From Sphingobacteriaceae bacterium (GTDB lineage: Bacteria; Bacteroidota; Bacteroidia; Sphingobacteriales; Sphingobacteriaceae): 64,000 nt of DNA. Both the position numbers and the translations under genes were made by a program. Where the stretch lies: NCBI GenBank assembly GCA_017745075.1, contig JAGIAD010000014.1, forward strand, positions 62,001-126,000, read 5' to 3'. This document shows positions 7,698 to 14,861 of the stretch, in pieces (the stretch's first letter is position 1; the number at the start of each line of letters is the position of its first letter). The notes below the pieces were generated by a model. It was not told the origin of the DNA, searched no databases, and worked only from the letters and a program-made list of their open reading frames with translations.

Positions 7698-9059
7698 ATG
7701 GCGAATATCTTATCATCTCTCAAAAACGCTTACAATCTTTTTAAACATATAGATTTCGATAAACTGGAAGCTTTATCGAAAAAAGTCGACCTACCTAAAA
7801 TGGTCGATACCATCTCGAACCTTGATGATAAACAGATCCAGGGGATGATGAAAATGATGGGCGGATCAGGTAAAAAGAAAGAGTTGCCACCAATAGAAGG
7901 AGATTTTTATCACCTGGGCGATGAAGCACTTAAAGATGAAGACCGTGAACTTCAGTTAAAAGTACGTGCTTTTTTAGAAAAAGAGGTAAAACCAATTGTA
8001 AACCACTATTGGAACAAGGCCGAATTTCCTTTCGAAATTATACCAAAACTTGCCGAACTCAATATCTGTGGCTTAACCTACAAAGGTTATGGCTGCCCGG
8101 GAAAATCGAATTTAATGGAAGGTATTTTAGCGATGGAAATGGCCAGGATTGACACTTCGATTTCTACCTTTTTTGGTGTGCAGAGCGGTTTGGCCATGGG
8201 ATCGATCTATTTATGCGGATCGGAAGAACAAAAACAACAGTGGTTACCGCTGATGCAGCAATTTAAAATTATTGGTGCATTTGGCTTAACTGAACCTGAA
8301 GTGGGTTCGGCTGCTGCCGGAGGTCTGACTACAATGTGCAAAAAAATAAATGGCAAATGGGTATTAAATGGTCAGAAAAAATGGATTGGTAACGCCACTT
8401 TTGCTGATATTTTAATTATTTGGGCGCGTGACGAAGAAAGTGGCGAGGTTAAAGGTTTTATCGTGAAAAAGGATAATCCGGGATTTGCGGTAGAAAAAAT
8501 GCAGGATAAAATGGCTTTGCGTATTGTGCAGAACGGAATTATTACTTTAACCAATTGTGAGGTAGAAGAAGCCGACCGGTTACAAAATGCAAATTCGTTT
8601 AAAGATACCGCCAAAGTATTACAAATGACCCGTGCAGGAGTAGCCTGGCAAGCAGTAGGTTGCGCCCGGGGAGCCTATGAAAATGCGTTGGATTATACGC
8701 GAAACAGAAAACAGTTTGGTAAGCCTATCGCTTCCTTCCAGTTGATCCAAAACCATTTGGTTGAAATGTTATCGAATTTAACAGCGATGCAAACGCTTTG
8801 TTTTAGATTGTCGCAATTGCAGGATCAGGGACTGTTGAAAGATGAACATGCTTCGTTGGCCAAGGTATTCTGTTCATTACGTACCCGCGATGTAGTAAGC
8901 AAAGCAAGAGAAGTGATGGGCGGTAACGGGATTTTACTGGAATATAATGTAGCCCGTTTTGTGGCCGATGCAGAGGCGATTTATTCATACGAGGGCACAA
9001 AAGAAATTAACACGCTTATTGTAGGCAGGGCCATAACGGGTTTTTCTGCTTTTGTTTAA
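7698..9059 (+). CDS. Acyl-CoA dehydrogenase, glutaryl-CoA dehydrogenase-like
   Basis: FAD enzyme that oxidises acyl-CoA thioesters. Of 453 residues, about 60 at the N-terminus form an unusual extension (MANILSSLKNAYNLFKH... KMMGG); the canonical fold follows: helical N-domain, FAD strand GAFGLTEPEVGSAAAG, KKWIGNA, a central barrel, and the C-terminal motif SYEGTKEINTLIVGRAITG with the catalytic glutamate. The YEGT...GRAITG ending is closest to glutaryl-CoA dehydrogenases, but the substrate is not proven. ATG 7698 is preferred over a TTG at 7674. Monocistronic. Confidence 0.88.
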   Translation: MANILSSLKNAYNLFKHIDFDKLEALSKKVDLPKMVDTISNLDDKQIQGMMKMMGGSGKKKELPPIEGDFYHLGDEALKDEDRELQLKVRAFLEKEVKPIVNHYWNKAEFPFEIIPKLAELNICGLTYKGYGCPGKSNLMEGILAMEMARIDTSISTFFGVQSGLAMGSIYLCGSEEQKQQWLPLMQQFKIIGAFGLTEPEVGSAAAGGLTTMCKKINGKWVLNGQKKWIGNATFADILIIWARDEESGEVKGFIVKKDNPGFAVEKMQDKMALRIVQNGIITLTNCEVEEADRLQNANSFKDTAKVLQMTRAGVAWQAVGCARGAYENALDYTRNRKQFGKPIASFQLIQNHLVEMLSNLTAMQTLCFRLSQLQDQGLLKDEHASLAKVFCSLRTRDVVSKAREVMGGNGILLEYNVARFVADAEAIYSYEGTKEINTLIVGRAITGFSAFV

Positions 9060-9071
9060 TCTCCAAATCTC

Positions 9072-9099
9072 CTGTTCGTAGAGTTAAGCGCAGCGTCTC
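9072..9099. repeat. Left part of target repeat copy A, interrupted by IS110
   Basis: The sequence from CTGTTCGTAG to GCGTCTC is identical to the start of the uninterrupted copy at 10716-10743. The match breaks off exactly at 9099, where the IS110 element begins; the rest of this copy resumes at 10444. Confidence 0.85.
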
Positions 9100-9100
9100 C

Positions 9101-9290
9101 TATGTTTACAAAAGTTTAAATTCGTAAACATAATTGAATAAAGATGAGAGCACATTTGCGTCTAAATAACTATCAAGTATATTGTCGTAGAGATTTCGCC
9201 TCATCTTTTTCTATCTTTTAGAGTTTGAACAGAATGTAAGGAATTACGCATGTCGTATTATCCAGAATATCCAATCAGGAGAAAAAACGA
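9101..9290 (+). ncRNA. Putative IS110 bridge RNA with readable target guides
   Basis: A 5' hairpin pairs 9101-9109 with 9124-9132. A second stem pairs 9140-9148 with 9200-9208 (9 pairs) and encloses an internal loop and an inner hairpin (9165-9183). On the left strand of the loop GCGTCT (9158-9163) equals the left target; on the right strand TCGTAGAGA (9185-9193) is the reverse complement of the right target TCTCTACGA (10444-10452). Further on, ACAGAAT (9229-9235) equals the last 7 bases of the right IS end, and AGGAG (9277-9281) is complementary to CTCCT at the left end, a tentative donor loop. The order target loop then donor loop is that of known IS110 bridge RNAs. RNA ends are guessed. 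Confidence 0.72.
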
Positions 9291-9323
9291 AGAGAGATTC
9301 ATCAATTATAAAATTCTTTAGCG

Positions 9324-10379
9324 ATGAAAAAAGTATTAAAGCAGGTATTGGGTATTGATGTTGCCCAGAAAGAACTAGTTGTAACTATGGGCAGATTATT
9401 AGATGATTTATCTAAGGAGCTTTATGCCCATAAAGTTTTTAAAAACAGTGAATCCGGAATAAAATTGTTGATTGACTGGGCGGAAAAAGTTTCTGACAAT
9501 ACCCTAATCGTTCATTATGTTATGGAGTCGACGGGAGTTTACCATCAAAAGTTTGCTTACTATCTGTCCGAACATGGCCAACAATTAAGTATTGTCCTCC
9601 CCAACAAGATAAGCAACTATATGCGTAGTCTGGAAGTAAAAACTATTACAGACAAAACCTGTTCGGAAGCTATTGCAAGATTTGGCCTTGAACGAAAACT
9701 GGATATTTGGGAAAAGCCAAAAATGATATACAGGAGCCTACAGCAGTTGACCCGGGAGCGTGACCAGATTGTGAACGAGCGATCTATCGTAAAAAACCAG
9801 CTCCATGCTGAAAAATCAGAGGCTTATCCCTATCAGAAAAGTCTGGACCGCTTGAAGGCTAGGGTTTCCTTTTTGAATGCACAGGAAAAAGAAATCAAAA
9901 AGGATATATCGAAAATTGTTAGTAGAGACATTGCGCTACAGCAGGACGTAAAAATAATGTGTACATTACCCGGTATTGGGGAACTGACAGCTGTAATTGT
10001 TTTGGCAGAAACTAATGGTTTTGAGCTAATCCGCAGTAAAAAGCAGCTTGCTGGCTACTCAGGTTTTGATGTAAAGGAGAAACTTTCCGGTACATCGGTA
10101 AAAGGAAAACCAAAAATATCAAAAAAAGGAAACCGTCATTTGCGAAAGGCGATGTACTTACCGAGTTTAAGTGCTGTTAAATGTGATGAAAGATTTAAAG
10201 CAATATATGTCAGGATATTAGCCAAAAATGGAATAAAGATGAAAGGATTAGTAGCTGTACAAAGAAAAATGCTGGAAATGGTGTATACCCTATTCAAAAA
10301 CAAAACTTCTTATGATAGAGAATATCTAAAAAAAGAGAATAGCGTACCGATACAAGATCAGTACGCTATTACAGGCTAG
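9324..10379 (+). CDS. IS110-family transposase (DEDD recombinase)
   Basis: A 351-residue recombinase. The N-terminal RuvC-like domain has D12 (GIDVAQ), E68 (MESTGVY) and D110 (TITDK); the fourth acid of the usual DEDD set would fall at residue 113, which is Cys here. A coiled middle follows, then the Transposase_20 domain with TLPGIGELTA (214-223) and KLSGTS, where S255 is the likely nucleophilic serine, and the ISKKGNRHLRKAM segment. The protein is full length. In this family the enzyme works with a bridge RNA that pairs with target and donor DNA. Confidence 0.93.
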   Translation: MKKVLKQVLGIDVAQKELVVTMGRLLDDLSKELYAHKVFKNSESGIKLLIDWAEKVSDNTLIVHYVMESTGVYHQKFAYYLSEHGQQLSIVLPNKISNYMRSLEVKTITDKTCSEAIARFGLERKLDIWEKPKMIYRSLQQLTRERDQIVNERSIVKNQLHAEKSEAYPYQKSLDRLKARVSFLNAQEKEIKKDISKIVSRDIALQQDVKIMCTLPGIGELTAVIVLAETNGFELIRSKKQLAGYSGFDVKEKLSGTSVKGKPKISKKGNRHLRKAMYLPSLSAVKCDERFKAIYVRILAKNGIKMKGLVAVQRKMLEMVYTLFKNKTSYDREYLKKENSVPIQDQYAITG

Positions 10380-10443
10380 TTCTAGGACTGCCTTAGATAA
10401 CAAAGGTAATAATTAAAATATTTTTTTGGAATTCAACACAGAA

Positions 10444-10557
10444 TCTCTACGAATTGGCTAATGATGTTAAGTTTTCAAACTCAATGTCGGACAAAACGAG
10501 TCGGAGACTCTTTCCCATGCATTAATCCGTAGAGCCTTTCAGAACGCTACGGACAGA
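10444..10557. repeat. Right part of target repeat copy A
   Basis: It resumes with TCTCTACGAATTGGC and matches 10741-10854 with scattered substitutions. It contains CCGTAG...CTACGG (10528 to 10552), a hairpin kept in both copies. Together with 9072-9099 it makes one repeat of about 140 bases split by the IS110 element. Confidence 0.82.
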
Positions 10558-10610
10558 TTCTGATTTTTAGGGTTAGGAAACGAATGTCAGCATTTTATAG
10601 GGGGCTGCAG

Positions 10611-10671
10611 TCCTGCCTTCCGTTGTAGCCCGATAGAAAAAATCGGGGCTGCCGCTGCTGTCAGGTTTATT
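10611..10671. repeat. Structured interspersed repeat, short form (family R2)
   Basis: From TCCTGCCTTCCG to CAGGTTTATT; the core AGCCCGAT (10627-10634) pairs with ATCGGG(G)CT (10642-10650). A relative at 41345-41403 keeps the framework but has CCGT/ACGG in the stem, and the long forms at 26298 and 26822 share the ATCGGG...GCTGCCGG...GGTTTATT end. Conserved pairing with changed bases suggests selection on structure. Confidence 0.6.
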
Positions 10672-10715
10672 AAACAGCGTTTCGTTTTCAAATGTCTCCC
10701 GATATTTACACCTAT

Positions 10716-10854
10716 CTGTTCGTAGAGTTAAGCGCAGCGTCTCTACGAATTGGCTAATGATATTGAGTTTTCAAACTCAATGTAGGAAAAAACAGTTCGG
10801 AGACTCTTTTCCATGTGTTAGTCCGTAGAGCCTTTCTGAACGCTACGGACAGAC
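10716..10854. repeat. Uninterrupted copy B of the IS110 target repeat
   Basis: An intact copy of about 139 bases. It contains three hairpins: CGTAGAG/CTCTACG around the insertion site, a near-perfect 20-base palindrome centred in GAGTTTTCAAACTC, and CCGTAG/CTACGG. The IS110 target GCGTCTCTACGA is intact at 10737-10748, so this copy shows the pre-insertion state. Confidence 0.82.
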
Positions 10855-10930
10855 TATGTTTTGTTCTGTGCGGACACAGACCGGGGGCAGATTAGAAGAA
10901 TTTGTTCCCCGTGTCACAAACTTGGTATAT

Positions 10931-10986
10931 AAACCCGATTGGAACGGATGCCAATTTCCTTCAAATTGGTAGGAGGGAAAGCGGGA
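10931..10986. repeat. Structured interspersed repeat with CCTTC loop (family R3)
   Basis: From AAACCCGATT to AAGCGGGA. The hairpin CCAATTT (10951-10957), loop CCTTC, AAATTGG (10963-10969) recurs at 26694-26712 as GCCAATT, CCTTC, AATTGGC. The loop is kept while the stem register shifts. Nothing else in 10855-11073 looks coding. Confidence 0.55.
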
Positions 10987-11073
10987 CTGAAAATGCCAAA
11001 TGCTCAGAACCCTTCATTTCCGAATCACAAAAATAATCTATTTTATAATCAACGCTTTGAGGTTTAGATTCCT

Positions 11074-11475
11074 TTAATACGGATGTTTATTAAATGCCAC
11101 CTGGCTCATTGCACTTTTTTCATACAGGGCAATGCAGTTTTTGTTAAAAGCCGGATCGAAGTTTACTTCCCCGGGTTGTAATGTTTTTGGAACTTTTCCA
11201 TTTTGCATAAAGAAATAAACTTTGGTATTGCCATACTTGGTGTGGGGCATTAAATTACCATAATCTTCCATTTCTTTCCACACGGAATCTTTCACTGTTA
11301 CCACATAAATCCGTTGCACCGGCCCGGTATTATTGGCATTCCTGTATTTTGCAATTTCTTTGAAACCGGCTTTCATATCTTCGAAACCTGGCTGATCGAA
11401 AACATCTTTAACCATGAAAAATATCAATATTAAAACACCTGCGGTTACAATGTAAGCGAATGGTTTTTTGTTCAT
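11074..11475 (-). CDS. Hypothetical membrane-anchored protein
   Basis: A 133-residue protein I do not recognise. One hydrophobic segment (about residues 7-22, AYIVTAGVLILIFFMV) would anchor it in the inner membrane with the rest outside. The soluble part contains RIYVVTVKDSVWKEMEDYGNLMPHTKYGNTK. Its ATG lies 2 bases after the stop of the lysine aminotransferase gene, so the two are co-transcribed and probably translationally coupled. Confidence 0.7.
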   Translation of the reverse strand: MNKKPFAYIVTAGVLILIFFMVKDVFDQPGFEDMKAGFKEIAKYRNANNTGPVQRIYVVTVKDSVWKEMEDYGNLMPHTKYGNTKVYFFMQNGKVPKTLQPGEVNFDPAFNKNCIALYEKSAMSQVAFNKHPY

Positions 11476-11477
11476 GA

Positions 11478-12809
11478 CTACAATAAAGGCAATATTTTTT
11501 CCATAACCGTCAAGCCTTCGTCAATATGTTTTTGTTCGATGCAAAGCGCCGGACGGAAGCGTATCGTTTTTTCGCCACAGCCTAAAAACATCACATTGTT
11601 TTCCAGTCCTTTACTAATAAAGGCATTTCGCATATCTTTATTCGGAAAATCGAACGAACACAATAAGCCCCTGCCGCGTACATTACTCATTTTATCGAAC
11701 CGATGTGACAGGCTTTCTAAATTATCTTTTAAATAGGCTCCAACTTTGGTTGCATTGTCGCAAAGCTGATCTTCTTCTACAATTTGTAAAATCTGTGTGG
11801 AGCGTACCATATCAACCAGGTTACCACCCCAGGTAGAGTTGATCCGGCTTGGCACTTTAAATACATTGGTTTCAATTTCATCTACCTTGTTACCTACAAG
11901 GATACCGCATACCTGCATTTTTTTACCAAAAGCAATAATATCTGGCCGGGCTTTGTCGCTAAAATGCTGGTGGCACCAGAATTTGCCCGTTAAACCCACA
12001 CCCGTTTGTACTTCATCGTAAATTAAAAAAGCTTCATTTTCATCTGCTAAAGCCTTAAGTTGGATCAAAAACTCTTCGCGCAGGTGGTTGTCGCCACCTT
12101 CTGATTGGATGGGTTCTACAATTATAGCGCAGATATCATCTTTATTTTCTGTAAAAGCTTTTTTAATCAGTGCCAGCGAAGCTTCTTCGGTTGCAATGGC
12201 CTGGCTTAAATTATCTCCTGAAAGTGGGAATTTAACCTCCGGAACCGGCACCCTTGGCCAGTCGAACTTGGCAAACCATTTTGTTTTATCGGGTAAGGTA
12301 TTGGTTAAGCTTAAAGTATAACCGGTTCTGCCGTGAAAAGCCCGCTCGAAGTGTAAAACCTTAAAGCCCTTTTCAGATATATAACCTTTGGCAAAGTTTT
12401 TTTGAACTTTCCAATCCATGGCTACTTTAATAGCATTTTCAACTGCCAAGGCGCCTCCGGCAATAAAAAAGGCATGCGGCAGGTAAGAAGGGATACCAAC
12501 TTTAGAAAATGTTTCTACAAACTGGGCGTATTGTTGGGTATAAACGTCGGAATTGGAAGGATTGGCCAAAGCAGCCAGGAAAAGATTTTTTTTAAAGGCT
12601 TCATCATTGATCATTTTAGGGTGATTATAACCTAAAGGAACGGAAGCAAAACAGGTAAAAAAATCGAGCAGGTTCCGGTTATATTTAGAATCGTAAATAT
12701 AAGCACCATTACTTTTTTCCATATCGTAGGTAAGGTCGAAACCGTCGGCCAAAATGTGTTTCCTTAGTGATTCGTTAACGCGATCTGCAGGTACTGTTAA
12801 TTGGTACAT
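11478..12809 (-). CDS. lat: L-lysine 6-aminotransferase
   Basis: PLP-dependent class III aminotransferase moving the epsilon-amino group of lysine to 2-oxoglutarate, giving alpha-aminoadipate semialdehyde. Its 443 residues fit the family, with NLLDFFTCFASVPLGYNHPKM, AFHGRTGYTLSLTNT, IIVEPIQSEGGDNH, LIYDEVQTGVGLTGKFW and the PLP-lysine segment IIAFGKKMQVCGI. ATG 12809 was chosen because the TTG at 12833 lies inside the -7 promoter box. The family also includes mycobacterial LAT; here it probably serves lysine breakdown or pipecolate/aminoadipate formation. Confidence 0.9.
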   Translation of the reverse strand: MYQLTVPADRVNESLRKHILADGFDLTYDMEKSNGAYIYDSKYNRNLLDFFTCFASVPLGYNHPKMINDEAFKKNLFLAALANPSNSDVYTQQYAQFVETFSKVGIPSYLPHAFFIAGGALAVENAIKVAMDWKVQKNFAKGYISEKGFKVLHFERAFHGRTGYTLSLTNTLPDKTKWFAKFDWPRVPVPEVKFPLSGDNLSQAIATEEASLALIKKAFTENKDDICAIIVEPIQSEGGDNHLREEFLIQLKALADENEAFLIYDEVQTGVGLTGKFWCHQHFSDKARPDIIAFGKKMQVCGILVGNKVDEIETNVFKVPSRINSTWGGNLVDMVRSTQILQIVEEDQLCDNATKVGAYLKDNLESLSHRFDKMSNVRGRGLLCSFDFPNKDMRNAFISKGLENNVMFLGCGEKTIRFRPALCIEQKHIDEGLTVMEKILPLL

Positions 12810-12830
12810 AAAATTGGAATTGGTATATTT

Positions 12831-12860
12831 CAAATTTAGTTAAATGTGCCTAAAATCAAA
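12831..12860 (-). promoter_or_regulatory. Bacteroidota-type promoter of the lysine aminotransferase gene
   Basis: On the minus strand TTTG (12857-12860), an 18-base spacer and TAAATTTG (12831-12838) match the -33/-7 consensus. The box ends 21 bases before ATG 12809, which settles the start. Confidence 0.65.
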
Positions 12861-13204
12861 ATTTAAGCACTTTTTGTACCCTGAGGACAAAAAATAGGTT
12901 TAAACTGTTTAAAGTATGATTATGGACAAAATCGGGTTTTGGACTTCACAGATGTGGAAAACTTTTTTAACTTAACTCTTTATTAAAGTACCTTATTTTG
13001 ATAAAATGAGTGTACCAAATGCTTCATTTTCCATTTAGCGCCTGAACGGTTTCTGTTGCAAATTTGGTGGCTGTATTTTCAGCAAAAGTGATTATTCATT
13101 ATTTGAGGCGATAAAAGACTCACAGCTTGTACTAAACCAATTTCATTGCTGGCAATAATGCTCAAACATGTCCGTTTTCATAAACTGAACCCTTTTTTTT
13201 AGCT
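12861..13204. other. Intergenic region without a recognisable gene
   Basis: An AT-rich stretch between the divergent lysine aminotransferase and chorismate mutase genes. Both strands were read; only short open frames are present and I see no RNA gene. It must hold the upstream region of the chorismate mutase gene, but no clear TAnnTTTG box was found. Confidence 0.5.
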
Positions 13205-13570
13205 ATGAAAAAAAATACAGTTTTAATGCTGATCTTGACCGTTGTTGCATGTGGCTCAGCTGGAGCACAAGCAGTAGCTGCTAAACCGCCTACAGTTTTA
13301 GAAGTCAACAGAAAGATGATTGACTCCCTGGATAGTAAAATTATTGAAACGATAGCACTCAGGGAAAAACTCGTTAAAGAGATCGGAGAATATAAGGCCA
13401 AGAATAAAATACCTGCGCTACAAACTTCCCGTTTTCAGGAGGTGCTGAATAATGCTGTTAAAGCTGGAATGCAGCAGGGTTTATCTGAAGAATTTGTTAC
13501 CGAGCTCATGAATGCGATTCATCGTGAAAGTCTCAGGATTGAAAGCAAAGCCGCAAATAATTCAAATTAA
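13205..13570 (+). CDS. Secreted AroQ-class chorismate mutase
   Basis: Converts chorismate to prephenate. Residues 1-21 form a signal peptide (ending GSAGAQA); the rest is a single AroQ helical domain, with the first-helix arginine in VNRKMIDSLDSKI, LREKLVKEIGEYK supplying the next Arg and Lys, and the C-terminal helix LMNAIHRESLRIES. At 121 residues it is one catalytic domain, not fused to prephenate dehydratase. Export is unusual for a shikimate-pathway enzyme; periplasmic forms are known in other bacteria, with unclear roles. The family call is good; activity and location are inferred. Confidence 0.82.
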   Translation: MKKNTVLMLILTVVACGSAGAQAVAAKPPTVLEVNRKMIDSLDSKIIETIALREKLVKEIGEYKAKNKIPALQTSRFQEVLNNAVKAGMQQGLSEEFVTELMNAIHRESLRIESKAANNSN

Positions 13571-13593
13571 TTTTTCAAATCAGGAATTCAATA

Positions 13594-13633
13594 AAAAAAG
13601 CCACATGTAAGCATATTTAAATGTGGCTTTTTT
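13594..13633. terminator. Bidirectional terminator between chorismate mutase and OYE genes
   Basis: AAAAAAGCCACAT (13594-13606) pairs with ATGTGGCTTTTTT (13621-13633) around a 14-base loop. A-run and T-run on either side serve both convergent genes. Confidence 0.82.
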
Positions 13634-13697
13634 GTTTCCGGCGGGTGTTTTACTAAGGTAGTCTGACTGATTACCCGGATATTGGGCTTTAAAATAG

Positions 13698-14780
13698 TTA
13701 CCCGACTTTAAGATAATCTATATAACCTTTGTCTCCTCCATGATAAAAAGTAGATTCATCCCAATCTGCTAATGGTAAATTATGATATATGCGTTCTGCC
13801 AGATCAGGATTTGAAATAAATAACCTGCCAAAAGCTACCAGATCCACAAGCTCAGTTTGTAATATTTCTTCAGCAGTTTTTACCGTGAAACCACCTGCCA
13901 TTATAATCAGGTTTTTGAACCGCTTGCGGGCATCCTGTAAAAAATCCAGGGGAATGGATTGCGCTCCATTAATGACTTCGCTGGAAAAGTGCACATAAAG
14001 AATATTTATTTTCTGCAATTCGTCCAGAATATATTGGTGTGTTGCAAGTTCTTCGGGATATGGTTTCAAATCGTACAAGGCACGAAATGGCGAAAGCCTG
14101 ACCCCTGTTTTATCTTTACCAATTGCACCAGCAACCTCATTGACAATCTCCAATAAAAATCGGCTTCTGTTTTCAATACTTCCGCCATAATGGTCTGTCC
14201 TGTGGTTGCTATGCGGATTAATAAACTGGTCGATCAGAAATCCATGTGCGCCATGTATCTCCACTCCGTCGAAACCTGCATGTATGGCATTTATGGCAGC
14301 TTGTTTAAAAATGTTAACCCAAACAGGTATTTCAGGTGTTTTAAGGGCAACCGGTACGGCCATGGGTTGATATGTGCCATCTGGTAGATGAATAGTCTCT
14401 TGCACGCCTATTGCCGAAGGAGCGATCAAAGCTTCACCGTTTTGAATAGATGGATGGCCTACACGTCCGCCGTGAACTAACTGCACAAAAATTTTTCCAT
14501 CTTTCGCATGAACGGCATCCGTAATTTTTTTCCAGGCTTGTATCTGCCTGTCATTGTAAATAGCAGGCGTATTTAATACTTCGCCTCCATTGGATGCAAC
14601 CAGGGTATTATCTGTAATCAATAAGCCTGCACTAGCTCTTTGTGCATAATAGGTTATCATAGATTCTCCGGGTATACCGTCAAGACTTGCCCTCCGCCTG
14701 TTCATTGGAGCCATGATTATTTTATTGCGCAGCGGGAGGGATTGATGAAGAAACGGTGTTAATAATTTTTTCTGTTCCAT
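13698..14780 (-). CDS. Old yellow enzyme family alkene reductase
   Basis: FMN/NADPH ene-reductase that reduces activated C=C bonds and often nitro-compounds, maleimides or quinones. The 360 residues show the TIM-barrel OYE motifs: PLRNKIIMAPMNR, FVQLVHGGRVGHP, the substrate-binding histidine pair in VEIHGAHGFLIDQF, the signature RTDHYGGSIENRSRFLLE, and the phosphate-binding AGGFTV...AFGRLFISNPDL. It is closest to the NemA group. Divergent from an AraC-family regulator 81 bases away that probably controls it. Confidence 0.93.
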   Translation of the reverse strand: MEQKKLLTPFLHQSLPLRNKIIMAPMNRRRASLDGIPGESMITYYAQRASAGLLITDNTLVASNGGEVLNTPAIYNDRQIQAWKKITDAVHAKDGKIFVQLVHGGRVGHPSIQNGEALIAPSAIGVQETIHLPDGTYQPMAVPVALKTPEIPVWVNIFKQAAINAIHAGFDGVEIHGAHGFLIDQFINPHSNHRTDHYGGSIENRSRFLLEIVNEVAGAIGKDKTGVRLSPFRALYDLKPYPEELATHQYILDELQKINILYVHFSSEVINGAQSIPLDFLQDARKRFKNLIIMAGGFTVKTAEEILQTELVDLVAFGRLFISNPDLAERIYHNLPLADWDESTFYHGGDKGYIDYLKVG

Positions 14781-14792
14781 TATTTTTTCTTA

Positions 14793-14821
14793 CAAATCTA
14801 AATCCAGATACACTTTCTCAA
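14793..14821 (-). promoter_or_regulatory. Promoter of the alkene reductase gene
   Basis: On the minus strand TTG (14819-14821), an 18-base spacer and TAGATTTG (14793-14800) fit the Bacteroidota consensus. The box lies 12 bases from ATG 14780, giving a very short leader. It is within the 81-base divergent region, where the AraC regulator is expected to bind. Confidence 0.55.
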
Positions 14822-14861
14822 CAGGAACAAAAGTTGGTTTTCTTTGTATATTTAGCGGTTA

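Larger units (their letters stand above)
9099..10446 (+). mobile_element. IS110-family insertion sequence, about 1.35 kb, ends resolved
   Basis: The ends follow from comparing the interrupted repeat (9072-9099 plus 10444-10557) with the intact copy at 10716-10854. The two halves overlap by TCTC, so the insertion point is known to within 4 bases; a CT core dinucleotide within it (9097-9098 and 10445-10446) fits the family. There are no terminal inverted repeats, as expected for IS110. The element holds a 5' non-coding region of about 225 bases, one transposase gene, and a short 3' tail of about 65 bases. The long 5' region places it in the IS110 rather than the IS1111 group. Confidence 0.88.
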
